DNA from: Pseudonocardia abyssalis
GTDB taxonomy: Bacteria; Actinomycetota; Actinomycetes; Mycobacteriales; Pseudonocardiaceae
Direction of reading: 5' to 3'
DNA: 64,000 bases
Assembly (NCBI RefSeq): GCF_019263705.2
Contig: NZ_JADQDK010000001.1
Span: 2,108,001 to 2,172,000 of the forward strand
The notes under the pieces are model-generated. The model was not told the DNA's origin, searched no databases, and was given only the letters and a program-made list of their open reading frames with translations. Below are positions 9,359 to 17,611 of the stretch, in pieces (positions within the stretch are counted from its first letter, which is position 1; every line of letters begins with the position of its first letter). The position numbers and the translations under genes were made by a program.

Positions 9359-11092
9359 CTAGTCCCTCTGGCCCGCTCCGGCGCCCGCGAACCCGCGGTC
9401 TCGCCGGACGTTGGCCCGGCGACCCTTGAGCGTCGTGGTGCCGCGCAGGCTGCGCAGGACGTCGTCGGCGGCGTGCTCCGGGATCTCGACGAGCGCGTGG
9501 CGCTCGTGGATCTGGATGGCGCCGATGTCGCGGCCCGTCAGGTTGGACTCGTTGGCCAGCGCACCCACGATGTCCTGCGGGCGCACGCCGCTGGCGCGGC
9601 CCGCGTTGACGAACAGCCGCGTGGTGCCGGCCTTCGGCGCGCGGGTGCCCGCGGCCGCTCCGCCGCGACCACGCGTGTCGCGGGGGCCGCGCGCGTCGCG
9701 CGAACCCGAGCGCGGGGCGCTGACGACGGGGATGTCCTCGCCGTCGTCGGGCGAGCCCGCGGCGGAGGTCATCAGCCGGATCGCCGCGGCGGCGACGTCG
9801 GCGGGGTCGAAGTCCTCGGCCAGGGAGGCGATCATCGCGTCGACGCCGTCTCCTGCGTCGGGCGTGCCGGTCTCCAGCTCGGCGCGCAGCGCCTCACGGG
9901 TGCGCTCGAGGCGGGCGGCGCGCAGGTCGGCGGCGGTGGGCACCGGCGCCATCTCGATGGTCTGGCCGGTGAGCCGCTCCACGTTGCGCAGCGCGTACAC
10001 CTTCGACGGCGGCGCGAGCGTGATCGCCACGCCTTCGCGCCCGGCCCGGCCGACGCGCCCGATGCGGTGGACGTAGGCCTCGGAGCTCTGCGGCACGTCG
10101 TGGTTGACGACGTGGGTGAGCAGGTCGATGTCGAGGCCGCGGGCCGCGACGTCGGTGGCGACGAGCAGCTCGGTGCGCCCGCTGCGCAGCCGCTCGACCA
10201 CCCGGGTGCGGTGCTCCTGGTCCATGCCGCCGTGCAGCGCCTCGGCGCGCAGGCCGCGGCCGGTGAGCGTCTCGGTGACGGCGTCGACGTCGAGGCGGGT
10301 GCGGCAGAAGACGATGGCCGCCTTCGGCCGCTCGGCCTCCAGGACGCGCCCGAGCGCGGCGGTGGTGTGGGTGCGGGGCACCAGGTACGCGGTCTGGCGG
10401 ACCTGCGGCGCCTCGCCCTCGACGGCCTCCTCGCGGGCGATCCGCACGGTGACCGGCTCGCGCAGGTACTTCTGCGCGAGGGTCTCGATGCGGCGCGGCA
10501 TGGTGGCGCTGAACAGCACGACCTGCCGGGTGTCCGGGGTGGCGTCGAGCAGCGTCTCGATCTCCTCGACGAAGCCCATGTCGAGCATCTCGTCGGCCTC
10601 GTCGAGGACGACCATCTCCAGGTCCTGGAGCTTGAGCGCGCCGCGGTTCATCAGGTCGATCGCGCGGCCCGGCGTGGCCACCACGACGTCGACGCCCTGG
10701 TGCAACGCCTTGAGCTGCGGCCCGACCGGCGCACCGCCGTAGACGGTGAGCACGCGGGTGCGCAGGTGCGAGCCGTAGCGGGTGACCGCCTCGGACACCT
10801 GCAGCGCGAGCTCGCGGGTCGGCGCCAGGATCAGGCCGAACGGCGCCGCGCCGCGGTCGCGGGCGGGGCGCAGGTCGGTGAGGCGCTCCAGCATCGGCAG
10901 CGCGAACGCCGCCGTCTTGCCGGTGCCGGTGGCGGCCTGGCCGAGCAGGTCGCGGCCCTCCACCAGAGGGGTGATGGCCTGGGCCTGGATCGGGCTCGGG
11001 CTGGTGTAGCCCAGCTCCTCGACGACCGAGAGGAGCTCGGCGCGCAGGGGGAGTTCGGCGAAGGTGGTCAGGTCGGAGTCGTGCTGAGACAA
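9359..11092 (-). CDS. deaD: DEAD-box ATP-dependent RNA helicase
   Basis: This 577-residue helicase has the Q motif (TFAELPL...SPIQAQAI), motif I AATGTGKT near residue 54, DEAD near 164, SAT, and HRIGRVGRAG near 342. The C-terminus (about 490-565, starting TTRLFVNAGR) is a DbpA/CsdA-type RNA-binding domain. It unwinds structured RNA in ribosome assembly or mRNA decay. The start is TTG 11092, chosen because GGAAG lies 7 nt upstream and homologues begin a few residues before the FAELPL motif. A long GC-rich leader precedes it. Confidence 0.93.
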   Translation of the reverse strand: MSQHDSDLTTFAELPLRAELLSVVEELGYTSPSPIQAQAITPLVEGRDLLGQAATGTGKTAAFALPMLERLTDLRPARDRGAAPFGLILAPTRELALQVSEAVTRYGSHLRTRVLTVYGGAPVGPQLKALHQGVDVVVATPGRAIDLMNRGALKLQDLEMVVLDEADEMLDMGFVEEIETLLDATPDTRQVVLFSATMPRRIETLAQKYLREPVTVRIAREEAVEGEAPQVRQTAYLVPRTHTTAALGRVLEAERPKAAIVFCRTRLDVDAVTETLTGRGLRAEALHGGMDQEHRTRVVERLRSGRTELLVATDVAARGLDIDLLTHVVNHDVPQSSEAYVHRIGRVGRAGREGVAITLAPPSKVYALRNVERLTGQTIEMAPVPTAADLRAARLERTREALRAELETGTPDAGDGVDAMIASLAEDFDPADVAAAAIRLMTSAAGSPDDGEDIPVVSAPRSGSRDARGPRDTRGRGGAAAGTRAPKAGTTRLFVNAGRASGVRPQDIVGALANESNLTGRDIGAIQIHERHALVEIPEHAADDVLRSLRGTTTLKGRRANVRRDRGFAGAGAGQRD

Positions 11093-11263
11093 ATGAAGTC
11101 TTCCGTCGCAGTCGGCGGGCACACGTCGGCGTACCCGCGGGCGAGCCCGCGGGCCCTCTGCACGAAATCTGCCTGGCCGTTGCGGTCTCTGATGGCCTTC
11201 AACGCACCATCGACCGGTAATACTCCCAGGTGACACCGCTCACGTCACCATCGGGGTGCGATC
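11093..11263. promoter_or_regulatory. Divergent leader region between deaD and the 11264 gene
   Basis: This 171-bp stretch has no gene. It holds a CCCGCGGG-CGAG-CCCGCGGG element (11134-11153) that can fold in the deaD leader, and a locally AT-rich GGTAATACTCCC (11216-11227) that could supply -10 elements for either direction. Long structured leaders are known for cold-induced RNA helicases; that function is inferred here. Confidence 0.35.
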
Positions 11264-11491
11264 ATGGGCCCCGTGGCGCACTCCCCCGACGGCTTCGACT
11301 ACGCGCAGCACGGTGACGAGGTGCGCATCAGCCACCGCGGCCGGCCCGCCACGACGCTGCGCGGGGCCGCCGCCGCGCAGTTCCTCGTCGAGGTCGAGTC
11401 GGGTGACCCGCAGCAGCTGATGGCCCGTGTCACCGGCGACTACAAGCGGGGCAACGAGCGCACGGCCCGGGACCACCCGCGCAACCGCTGA
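11264..11491 (+). CDS. Small conserved actinobacterial protein
   Basis: A 75-residue protein (or 72 from GTG 11273) with the pattern SPDGFDY near the start, TTLRGAAAAQFL in the middle and RVTGDYKRGNER at the end. This layout is familiar from small uncharacterised actinobacterial proteins. It is basic at the C-terminus and has no membrane segment. Divergent from deaD and 64 bp before the phosphatase gene. Function unknown. Confidence 0.75.
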   Translation: MGPVAHSPDGFDYAQHGDEVRISHRGRPATTLRGAAAAQFLVEVESGDPQQLMARVTGDYKRGNERTARDHPRNR

Positions 11492-11555
11492 CGTCACATG
11501 GGTCGTGGGTCACGATGTGGCTCGCCGTTCACCTCGCGCGGGGACCCTGGTCGAC

Positions 11556-12275
11556 GTGACGATCTCCCCCGCTCCCGCCAACCTGCGTGACCTGCGCGGC
11601 CTGCGCACCGACGACGGCCGGATCGTGCGCCGGGGTGTGCTCTACCGCAGCGAGCTGCCGCTGTCGGGCACCGCCGCGTCGGCCACGGTCGCGATCTGGC
11701 CGCCCGCCGACGTCATCGACCTGCGCGTCCCGGGTGAGGACCCCGCACCGCACCGCCTCGACCGCCCCGGCACCACGGTGCACTCCGTCCCGATGGGCGC
11801 CGACCTCGCACCGGCGCTGGCCGCCGAGCAGCCCACCGGTCACGACCTGGCCGAGGCGTACCGGCTCCTCGCCCGCGACGCCGCCGGCTCCATCGCGCAC
11901 ATCGCCGGGGTCGTCGCCGGCTCCCCCGGCCCGGTGCTGGTGCACTGCACCGCGGGCAAGGACCGCACCGGCGTCGTCGTCGCGGTGCTGCTGCGGGCGG
12001 TGGGCGTCCGCCGCGCCGACGTCATGGACGACTACCTGCGGACCGAGGCCAACCTCCCGCAGCTGTGGGCCACGCTGCGCGCCGCCGGGATCCACGAGCC
12101 GCGCAACCGCGCACTGATGGGCGTGCAGGCCGCGGCGCTGGAGGCGGTGCTCGACGAGGTCGAGGCCTACGACGGCGGTGCCGCGGGCTGGCTCGCCGCG
12201 CACGGCGTCGACGAGGCCGTGCTCGCGCGGCTCACCGACCGCCTGCTCGGGGCGGCGCAGGTCGTCGCCGCCTGA
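11556..12275 (+). CDS. PtpB-like tyrosine/dual-specificity phosphatase
   Basis: This 239-residue protein carries the P-loop HCTAGKDRTG near residue 130, the signature of the mycobacterial PtpB group (Y_phosphatase3): Cys is the nucleophile and Lys-Asp follow as in lipid/tyrosine phosphatases. The N-terminus NLRDLRGLRTDDGR also fits that family. No signal peptide. The start GTG 11556 is just before the conserved N-terminus; nearby alternatives exist. Followed after 17 bp by a HAD hydrolase gene, likely one transcript. Confidence 0.88.
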   Translation: MTISPAPANLRDLRGLRTDDGRIVRRGVLYRSELPLSGTAASATVAIWPPADVIDLRVPGEDPAPHRLDRPGTTVHSVPMGADLAPALAAEQPTGHDLAEAYRLLARDAAGSIAHIAGVVAGSPGPVLVHCTAGKDRTGVVVAVLLRAVGVRRADVMDDYLRTEANLPQLWATLRAAGIHEPRNRALMGVQAAALEAVLDEVEAYDGGAAGWLAAHGVDEAVLARLTDRLLGAAQVVAA

Positions 12276-12292
12276 TCGCGCAGGATCAGCGC

Positions 12293-12976
12293 ATGAGGCT
12301 GATCCAGTGGGACGTCGACCGCACGCTGCTCGTCGGCGGCGGCGTGGGCGTCGAGGCGTACGCGGCGGCGTTCACCGCCGTCACCGGTATCCCGTGGCGC
12401 GGCGCGCTCGTGGCCGCGGGCCGCACCGACCTGTCGATCACCCCGGAGCTGTTCGCCCAGCACGGCATCGACGACGCCGGCCCGCACCTGCAACCGTTCT
12501 TCGCCCGCTACGCCGAGGAGTTCGCCGGACGCTCCGCGCGGATGGCCGTCGAGGGCAGGCTCCTGCCCGGTGCCGCCGAGGTGCTCGCCGCGCTGGCCGG
12601 GCGGCCCGACGTCGTACAGACGCTGGTGACCGGCAACATCGCCCCCGTCGGCATCGGCAAGGTGGCCGCGTTCGGTCTCGACGGCTGGCTGGAGACCGCC
12701 ATCGGCGGCTACGGCGACGACCACCCCGTGCGCACCGAGCTGGTGCGCCGCAGCCGGGAGCGCGCGGAGGCGGCCCACGGCCCGTTCGCCGACGCCGACG
12801 TGCTCGTCGTGGGCGACACCGTGCACGACGTCGCCGCCGCGCTCGGGGCCGGCGTCGTGGCCGTCGGCGTCACCACCGGCCCGGCCACCGCCGAGGAGCT
12901 GATGCACGCGGGCGCTCACCACGTGCTCGTCGACCTCTCCGACGTCGACGCGGTGGTGGCGGTGCTGGCGAGCTGA
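12293..12976 (+). CDS. HAD-family hydrolase (phosphoglycolate phosphatase-like)
   Basis: This 227-residue protein has motif I DVDRTLL (Asp7 nucleophile, Asp9), motif II near VTGNIAP, a Lys in the VGIGKVAAF segment and motif IV VVGDTVHDVAAA, with a helical cap between. These mark a Mg-dependent phosphatase of the Gph type. The substrate cannot be read. It follows the PtpB-like gene by 17 bp and is convergent with tex. Confidence 0.85.
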   Translation: MRLIQWDVDRTLLVGGGVGVEAYAAAFTAVTGIPWRGALVAAGRTDLSITPELFAQHGIDDAGPHLQPFFARYAEEFAGRSARMAVEGRLLPGAAEVLAALAGRPDVVQTLVTGNIAPVGIGKVAAFGLDGWLETAIGGYGDDHPVRTELVRRSRERAEAAHGPFADADVLVVGDTVHDVAAALGAGVVAVGVTTGPATAEELMHAGAHHVLVDLSDVDAVVAVLAS

Positions 12977-12986
12977 GCCCCGGCCG

Positions 12987-15557
12987 CTACTTCTTGCCGC
13001 CGTCGGCCAGGCCGGCCCGGCGCAGGGCGTCGGCCATCGCGCTGTTGCCGAGCCCGCCGCCGCCGGGACTGCTGCTGGAGCCGCCGCGGGACCCGCCCGA
13101 TCCTGCTCCGCGGCCGCCGCCGCCCTGGCCACCGCGGCCGGCGTCGATGCGCTTGCCGTCGCCGCGCCTGGGGTCGCCGCGCCTGGGGTCGGAGCGCTTG
13201 GGGTCGGAGCGCTTGCCGCCACCGCCCTGGCCGGCTCCCTGACGGGGGCCGGCGCCACGCGGGCCGCCGCCGGGGCGGTCACCCTCGGGCCGCCCGCCGC
13301 CGGAGCGGCGCTCGCGCTGCGACACCGGCTTCCCGTCGGCCCCGACCTCGTCGTCGAGGCGCAGGGTCAGCGAGATGCGCTTGCGCGCCTCGTCGACCTC
13401 CATCACCTTGACGCGCACCACGTCGCCGTTCTTGACGACCTCGCGCGGGTCGGACACGAAGTCCTTCGACATCGCCGACACGTGCACCAGGCCGTCCTGG
13501 TGCACGCCCACGTCGACGAACGCCCCGAACGCCGCCACGTTGGTGACCTGGCCCTCCAGCAGCATCCCCGGCCGCAGGTCCGAGATCTTGTGGACGCCGT
13601 CGGCGAACGTGGCCGTGCGGAACGCCGGGCGAGGGTCGCGGCCGGGCTTCTCCAGCTCGCCGAGGATGTCGGAGACCGTCGGCAGACCGAACGTCTCGTC
13701 GACGAAGTCCTTGGCGCGCAACGTCTTGATCTTCGACGCGTTGCCGATCAGCGTGGAGACGTCGACCTTCGCAGTCTCCACGATCCGGCGCACCACCGGG
13801 TACGCCTCGGGGTGCACGCCGGACATGTCGATCGGGTCGTCGCCGCCGCGGATGCGCAGGAAGCCCGCGCACTGCTCGAAGGCCTTCGGGCCCAGCCGCG
13901 GCACGTCGGCCAGCGCGGTGCGGGTGCGGAAGGGGCCGTGCGTGTCGCGGTGCAGCACGATCTGGGTGGCCAGGCCCTCGGTGATCCCCGAGACGCGGCG
14001 CAACAGTGGCACCGACGCGGTGTTGACGTCGACGCCGACCGCGTTCACGCAGTCCTCGACGACCGCGTCGAGCGAGCGTGACAGCGCCGACTCCGCGAGG
14101 TCGTGCTGGTACTGGCCCACGCCGATCGACTTGGGGTCGATCTTCACCAGCTCGGCGAGCGGGTCCTGCAGGCGCCGCGCGATCGAGACGGCGCCGCGGA
14201 TCGAGACGTCGAGGTCGGGCAGCTCCGCCGAGGCGAACGCGGAGGCCGAGTACACCGACGCCCCGGCCTCGCTCACCATCACCGGCGTCAGTTTGAGTGC
14301 GGGGTTGGTGGCGGCGAGCTCGCGCGCGAGCTGGTCGGTCTCGCGCGATGCGGTGCCGTTGCCGATCGCCACCAGGTCGACGTCGTGGGCGGCGGCCAAC
14401 CTCGTCAGCGTCGCGAGCGAGCCCTTCCAGTCCCTGCGGGGCTCGTGGGGGTAGATCGTGTCCGTGGCGACGACCTTGCCCGTCGCGTCGACGACGGCGA
14501 CCTTCACCCCCGTGCGCAGGCCGGGGTCCAGGCCCATCGTCGCGCGGCTGCCCGCCGGGGCGGCGAGCAGCAGGTCTCGCAGGTTGGTGGCGAAGACGCC
14601 GATCGCGCCCTCCTCGGCCACCGTCCGCAGCCGCACGCGGATGTCGATGCCCAGGTGCAGCAGGATCCGGGTGCGCCAGGCCCAGCGCACGACGTCGCCG
14701 AGCCACTTGTCGGCCGGACGGCCCTCGTCGGAGATCCCGAACGCCTTCGCGATCGTGGCCTCGTAGTCCGTGCGCACCCCGGGCTCGGCGGGCTCGCGAT
14801 CGGGCTCCAGCGACAGGTCGAGGATCTCCTCCTTCTCCCCGCGCAGCGCGGCCAGGATCCGGTGGGAGGGCAGCTTCGTGAACGGCTCGGAGAAGTCGAA
14901 GTAGTCGGAGAACTTCGCACCCTCGGCCTCCTTGCCCGCCTGGACCTTCGTGACGAGCACGCCGCGCGTCCACATCCGCTCGCGCAGGCCGCCGATGAGG
15001 TCGGCGTCCTCCCCGAAGCGCTCGACGAGGATCGCCCGCGCCCCCTCCAGGGCCGCGGCGACGTCGGCGACCGTGTCGTTCAGGTACCCGGCCGCGGTCC
15101 CCTGCGGGTCCAGCGACGGGTCGCCGAGCAGGGCGTCGGCCAGGGGCTCCAGGCCCGCCTCGCGCGCGGCCATCGCCTTGGTGCGACGCTTGGGCTTGAA
15201 CGGGAGGTAGACGTCCTCCAGCCGCGCCTTGGACTCCGCGGCACGGATCCGGCCCTCCAGCTCGGGCTCGAGCTTGCCCTGCTTCCGGATCTCCTCCAGC
15301 ACGGCGGCGCGCCGGTCCTCCAGCTCCCGCAGGTAGCCCAGGCGCTCCTCGAGCGTGCGCAGCTGCGCGTCGTCGAGGGTTCCGGTGGCCTCCTTGCGGT
15401 ACCGGGCGATGAACGGGACCGTGGCCCCGCCGTCGAGGAGCCCGACGGCCGCGGCCACCTGGTGGGGGCGGACCCCGAGCTCGTCGGCGATGCGCTGCTC
15501 GACGGTGTGCGGGCCGTGCGGCACGGTGTTCCGGATGGCGGGGGCGGTACTCGTCAC
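12987..15557 (-). CDS. tex: Tex-family S1 RNA-binding transcription accessory protein
   Basis: This 856-residue protein has the Tex N-terminal helical region (EQRIADELGV), a YqgF-like domain, helix-hairpin-helix motifs, and an S1 domain near residues 645-720 (MLLEGQVTNVAAFGAFVDVG). Tex proteins bind RNA and the transcription complex. After the S1 domain comes a basic low-complexity tail of about 110 residues with pentad repeats KRSDP/RRGDP and Gly-rich runs, ending in a helix ADALRRAGLA. The start is GTG 15557. Confidence 0.93.
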   Translation of the reverse strand: MTSTAPAIRNTVPHGPHTVEQRIADELGVRPHQVAAAVGLLDGGATVPFIARYRKEATGTLDDAQLRTLEERLGYLRELEDRRAAVLEEIRKQGKLEPELEGRIRAAESKARLEDVYLPFKPKRRTKAMAAREAGLEPLADALLGDPSLDPQGTAAGYLNDTVADVAAALEGARAILVERFGEDADLIGGLRERMWTRGVLVTKVQAGKEAEGAKFSDYFDFSEPFTKLPSHRILAALRGEKEEILDLSLEPDREPAEPGVRTDYEATIAKAFGISDEGRPADKWLGDVVRWAWRTRILLHLGIDIRVRLRTVAEEGAIGVFATNLRDLLLAAPAGSRATMGLDPGLRTGVKVAVVDATGKVVATDTIYPHEPRRDWKGSLATLTRLAAAHDVDLVAIGNGTASRETDQLARELAATNPALKLTPVMVSEAGASVYSASAFASAELPDLDVSIRGAVSIARRLQDPLAELVKIDPKSIGVGQYQHDLAESALSRSLDAVVEDCVNAVGVDVNTASVPLLRRVSGITEGLATQIVLHRDTHGPFRTRTALADVPRLGPKAFEQCAGFLRIRGGDDPIDMSGVHPEAYPVVRRIVETAKVDVSTLIGNASKIKTLRAKDFVDETFGLPTVSDILGELEKPGRDPRPAFRTATFADGVHKISDLRPGMLLEGQVTNVAAFGAFVDVGVHQDGLVHVSAMSKDFVSDPREVVKNGDVVRVKVMEVDEARKRISLTLRLDDEVGADGKPVSQRERRSGGGRPEGDRPGGGPRGAGPRQGAGQGGGGKRSDPKRSDPRRGDPRRGDGKRIDAGRGGQGGGGRGAGSGGSRGGSSSSPGGGGLGNSAMADALRRAGLADGGKK

Positions 15558-15603
15558 CCGTCCATGGTGCCCGGTGACGCTCGGCGCACCGACTCGCGGG
15601 GTC

Positions 15604-16422
15604 CTAGCCGAGCGTCACCCCACCGGTGACCGCAGGTGACCGCCCCGGCACCCCGGCCGCGAGGTCGTCGGGCGACCCGGCCGCGGCCACCGGCGTCCCG
15701 GCGAACACCGGCCGCCGCAGCCGGTAGGAGAAGCCGGTGACCCGCCGCGACGGGGCGAAGCGGCGGGGCAGCTCCAGCAGCAGCAGGGCGAGCAGGGGGC
15801 CGTGCACGACGAGACCCGGGTAGCCCTCGACCCCGGTGACGTACGGGTGGTCGTAGTGGATGCGGTGGGTGTTGTAGGTCAGCGCGCTGAAGCGGAACAG
15901 CATCGGGGCGTCGGGCGCGAGGTCCAGGCGCCACCCCCCGGCGGGCAGCTCCCCCGGCGCGTCCGGGGCGAGCGCGCGGGCGGTGCCGGCGGGCTGGCTG
16001 CGGTAGGCGAAGTCCTGCTCCTCCACCTGCACCAGCGCCCCGTCGACGGTGAACTCGTGGCGCTGCGTCACCAGCACCATCTCCCCGCTGCGCCCGGTCT
16101 TGGGCACGACCGACACCAGCGACGAGCGCCGGGTGACGAGATCGCCGACGCGCAGCGGCGTGCGCACCTCGAGCCGGCCGCCGGCGAACATGCGCCGCCG
16201 GTCCGGCATCGGCGGGAGGAAGTGCCCGTGGGCGGGGTGCCCGTCGTCGCCGAGGTCGGCCTGAGCCGGGTGGTCGAGCAGGTGGAACCCGTGCCACATC
16301 GGCGGGAGCTCCGGCCCGGGCGGCTCGACGTCGAGCAGGGCCGCGAACGCCTCACCGGGCCACGGGTCGATGCGGGCGGTGGTCTCGACGGGCTCGGGTG
16401 CCCATCCGGCCAGGTCGATCAC
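15604..16422 (-). CDS. MaoC-like (HTD2/mesaconyl-CoA hydratase type) dehydratase
   Basis: This 272-residue protein has a double hotdog layout: an N-terminal MaoC-N-like half (MWHGFHLLDHP...HFLPPMPDRRRMFAGGR) and a C-terminal half with YNTHRIHYDHPY and YPGLVVHGPL, where Asp/His of the hydratase site sit. It matches the FAS1-type dehydratase and mesaconyl-C4-CoA hydratase group acting on (R)-3-hydroxyacyl or branched acyl thioesters. The GTG start is 4 bp after the RNA methyltransferase stop, so it ends an operon with it and the APC permease. Confidence 0.82.
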   Translation of the reverse strand: MIDLAGWAPEPVETTARIDPWPGEAFAALLDVEPPGPELPPMWHGFHLLDHPAQADLGDDGHPAHGHFLPPMPDRRRMFAGGRLEVRTPLRVGDLVTRRSSLVSVVPKTGRSGEMVLVTQRHEFTVDGALVQVEEQDFAYRSQPAGTARALAPDAPGELPAGGWRLDLAPDAPMLFRFSALTYNTHRIHYDHPYVTGVEGYPGLVVHGPLLALLLLELPRRFAPSRRVTGFSYRLRRPVFAGTPVAAAGSPDDLAAGVPGRSPAVTGGVTLG

Positions 16423-16426
16423 CTGC

Positions 16427-17611
16427 TCAGACCCGGACGAACAGCGCCACGCACTCGAAGTGGTGCGTCATCGGGAACGCGTCGAACGCGCGCAGTTCGG
16501 TGAGCGCGTACCCGCGCGCCTCGAACAGGGACACGTCGCGGGCCAGGGCGGCCGGGTCGCACGCCACGTGCACCACCCGCTGCGGCCCGCGGTCGCACAG
16601 GGCCTCGACGAGAGCCTTGCCCAGCCCCTTGCGCGGCGGGTCGGCGACGACGACGTCCGGCTGCCCGTCGAGGGTCTCCACGAGCCGCTCGACGCGCCCG
16701 ACCCGCCACCCGATCTGCGGCAGGTCGGCCAGCGCCGCCCGCCCGTCCGCGACGGCCTGGCGCGAGGACTCGACGACGGTGACGCCGCCGTCGGGACCGA
16801 CCTGCTCCGCGAGCACGGCCGCGAACAGCCCGACGCCGCCGTAGAGGTCCCACGCCACGCCGCCCGCCGGGGCGTCGGCCCACTGCGCGACGACCGCGGC
16901 GAGGGTGTCGGGCAGGGCGGGGTGCACCTGCCAGAAGACGCCGGGCGAGAGCCGCCACTCCCGGCCCACGGCCCGCTGGACGACGGGACCGTCCTCCGGG
17001 AAGCCGCCGGCCTGCGGGCCGGGGGCGTCGACGTGCAGCAGCCCGTCGGCGTCGGAGGCGATCTCCACCTCTCCCCCGGGCTCGAACGAGTGCGCGAGCA
17101 CCGACGGCAGCGTGCCGGCGGGGGCGAGCGGGCAGTCGGCGATCGGGAGGACGTCGTGGCTGCGGTGCGCGCGCAGCCCGGCACGGCCCGCGGCGTCGAC
17201 CGCGAGGCGCACGCGGTGCCGCCAGCCCAGCGGCCCGCCGGGCAGCTCCTCGACCACGGTGGGCCGCACGACCCCGGCGAGGCGCTGGAGCTGCTCGGCC
17301 AGCACGGCGCCCTTGAGCGCACGCTGGGCCGCCGGGTCGGCGTGCTGCAGGTCGCAGCCGCCGCAGCCGCCCGCGCGGGCCCAGACGCACGAGGACGGCA
17401 CGCGGTCCGGCGACGCGTCGAGCACGGCGACGGCGTCGGCGCGACAGAACGCACCGCCGCCGTCCTCGCTGACGACGGCCCGCACCCGCTCGCCCGGCAG
17501 CGCGTGCCGTACGAACACGACCCGCCCCTCCGAGCGCGCGACGCAGTGCCCGCCGTGCGCGACCGCGCCGACGTCGAGATCGAGGATCCGGTCGGTCCAG
17601 TCGGCCGTCAC
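16427..17611 (-). CDS. TrmA/RlmCD-type RNA uracil-C5 methyltransferase
   Basis: This 394-residue enzyme has an N-terminal TRAM domain (about 1-60), a Cys cluster CVWARAGGCGGC near 72 that can hold an Fe-S cluster, a SAM site WDLYGGVGLFA, DPPRKG near 322, and HVACDPA with the catalytic Cys. The closing FPMTHHFE is the usual family motif. It transfers methyl from SAM to a uracil in tRNA or 23S rRNA. Corresponds in position to Rv2689c. GTG start overlaps the permease stop. Confidence 0.88.
   Translation of the reverse strand: MTADWTDRILDLDVGAVAHGGHCVARSEGRVVFVRHALPGERVRAVVSEDGGGAFCRADAVAVLDASPDRVPSSCVWARAGGCGGCDLQHADPAAQRALKGAVLAEQLQRLAGVVRPTVVEELPGGPLGWRHRVRLAVDAAGRAGLRAHRSHDVLPIADCPLAPAGTLPSVLAHSFEPGGEVEIASDADGLLHVDAPGPQAGGFPEDGPVVQRAVGREWRLSPGVFWQVHPALPDTLAAVVAQWADAPAGGVAWDLYGGVGLFAAVLAEQVGPDGGVTVVESSRQAVADGRAALADLPQIGWRVGRVERLVETLDGQPDVVVADPPRKGLGKALVEALCDRGPQRVVHVACDPAALARDVSLFEARGYALTELRAFDAFPMTHHFECVALFVRV

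Noticed and set aside
11240..11497. Minus-strand frame antisense to the 75-residue conserved protein
   Set aside because: The plus-strand product has a recognisable conserved pattern; the antisense one does not.
13140..13210. Short direct repeats in the tex 3' end as a CRISPR-like or mobile repeat
   Set aside because: They are in-frame codons for KRSDP/RRGDP pentads in the basic tail of Tex; no spacers.
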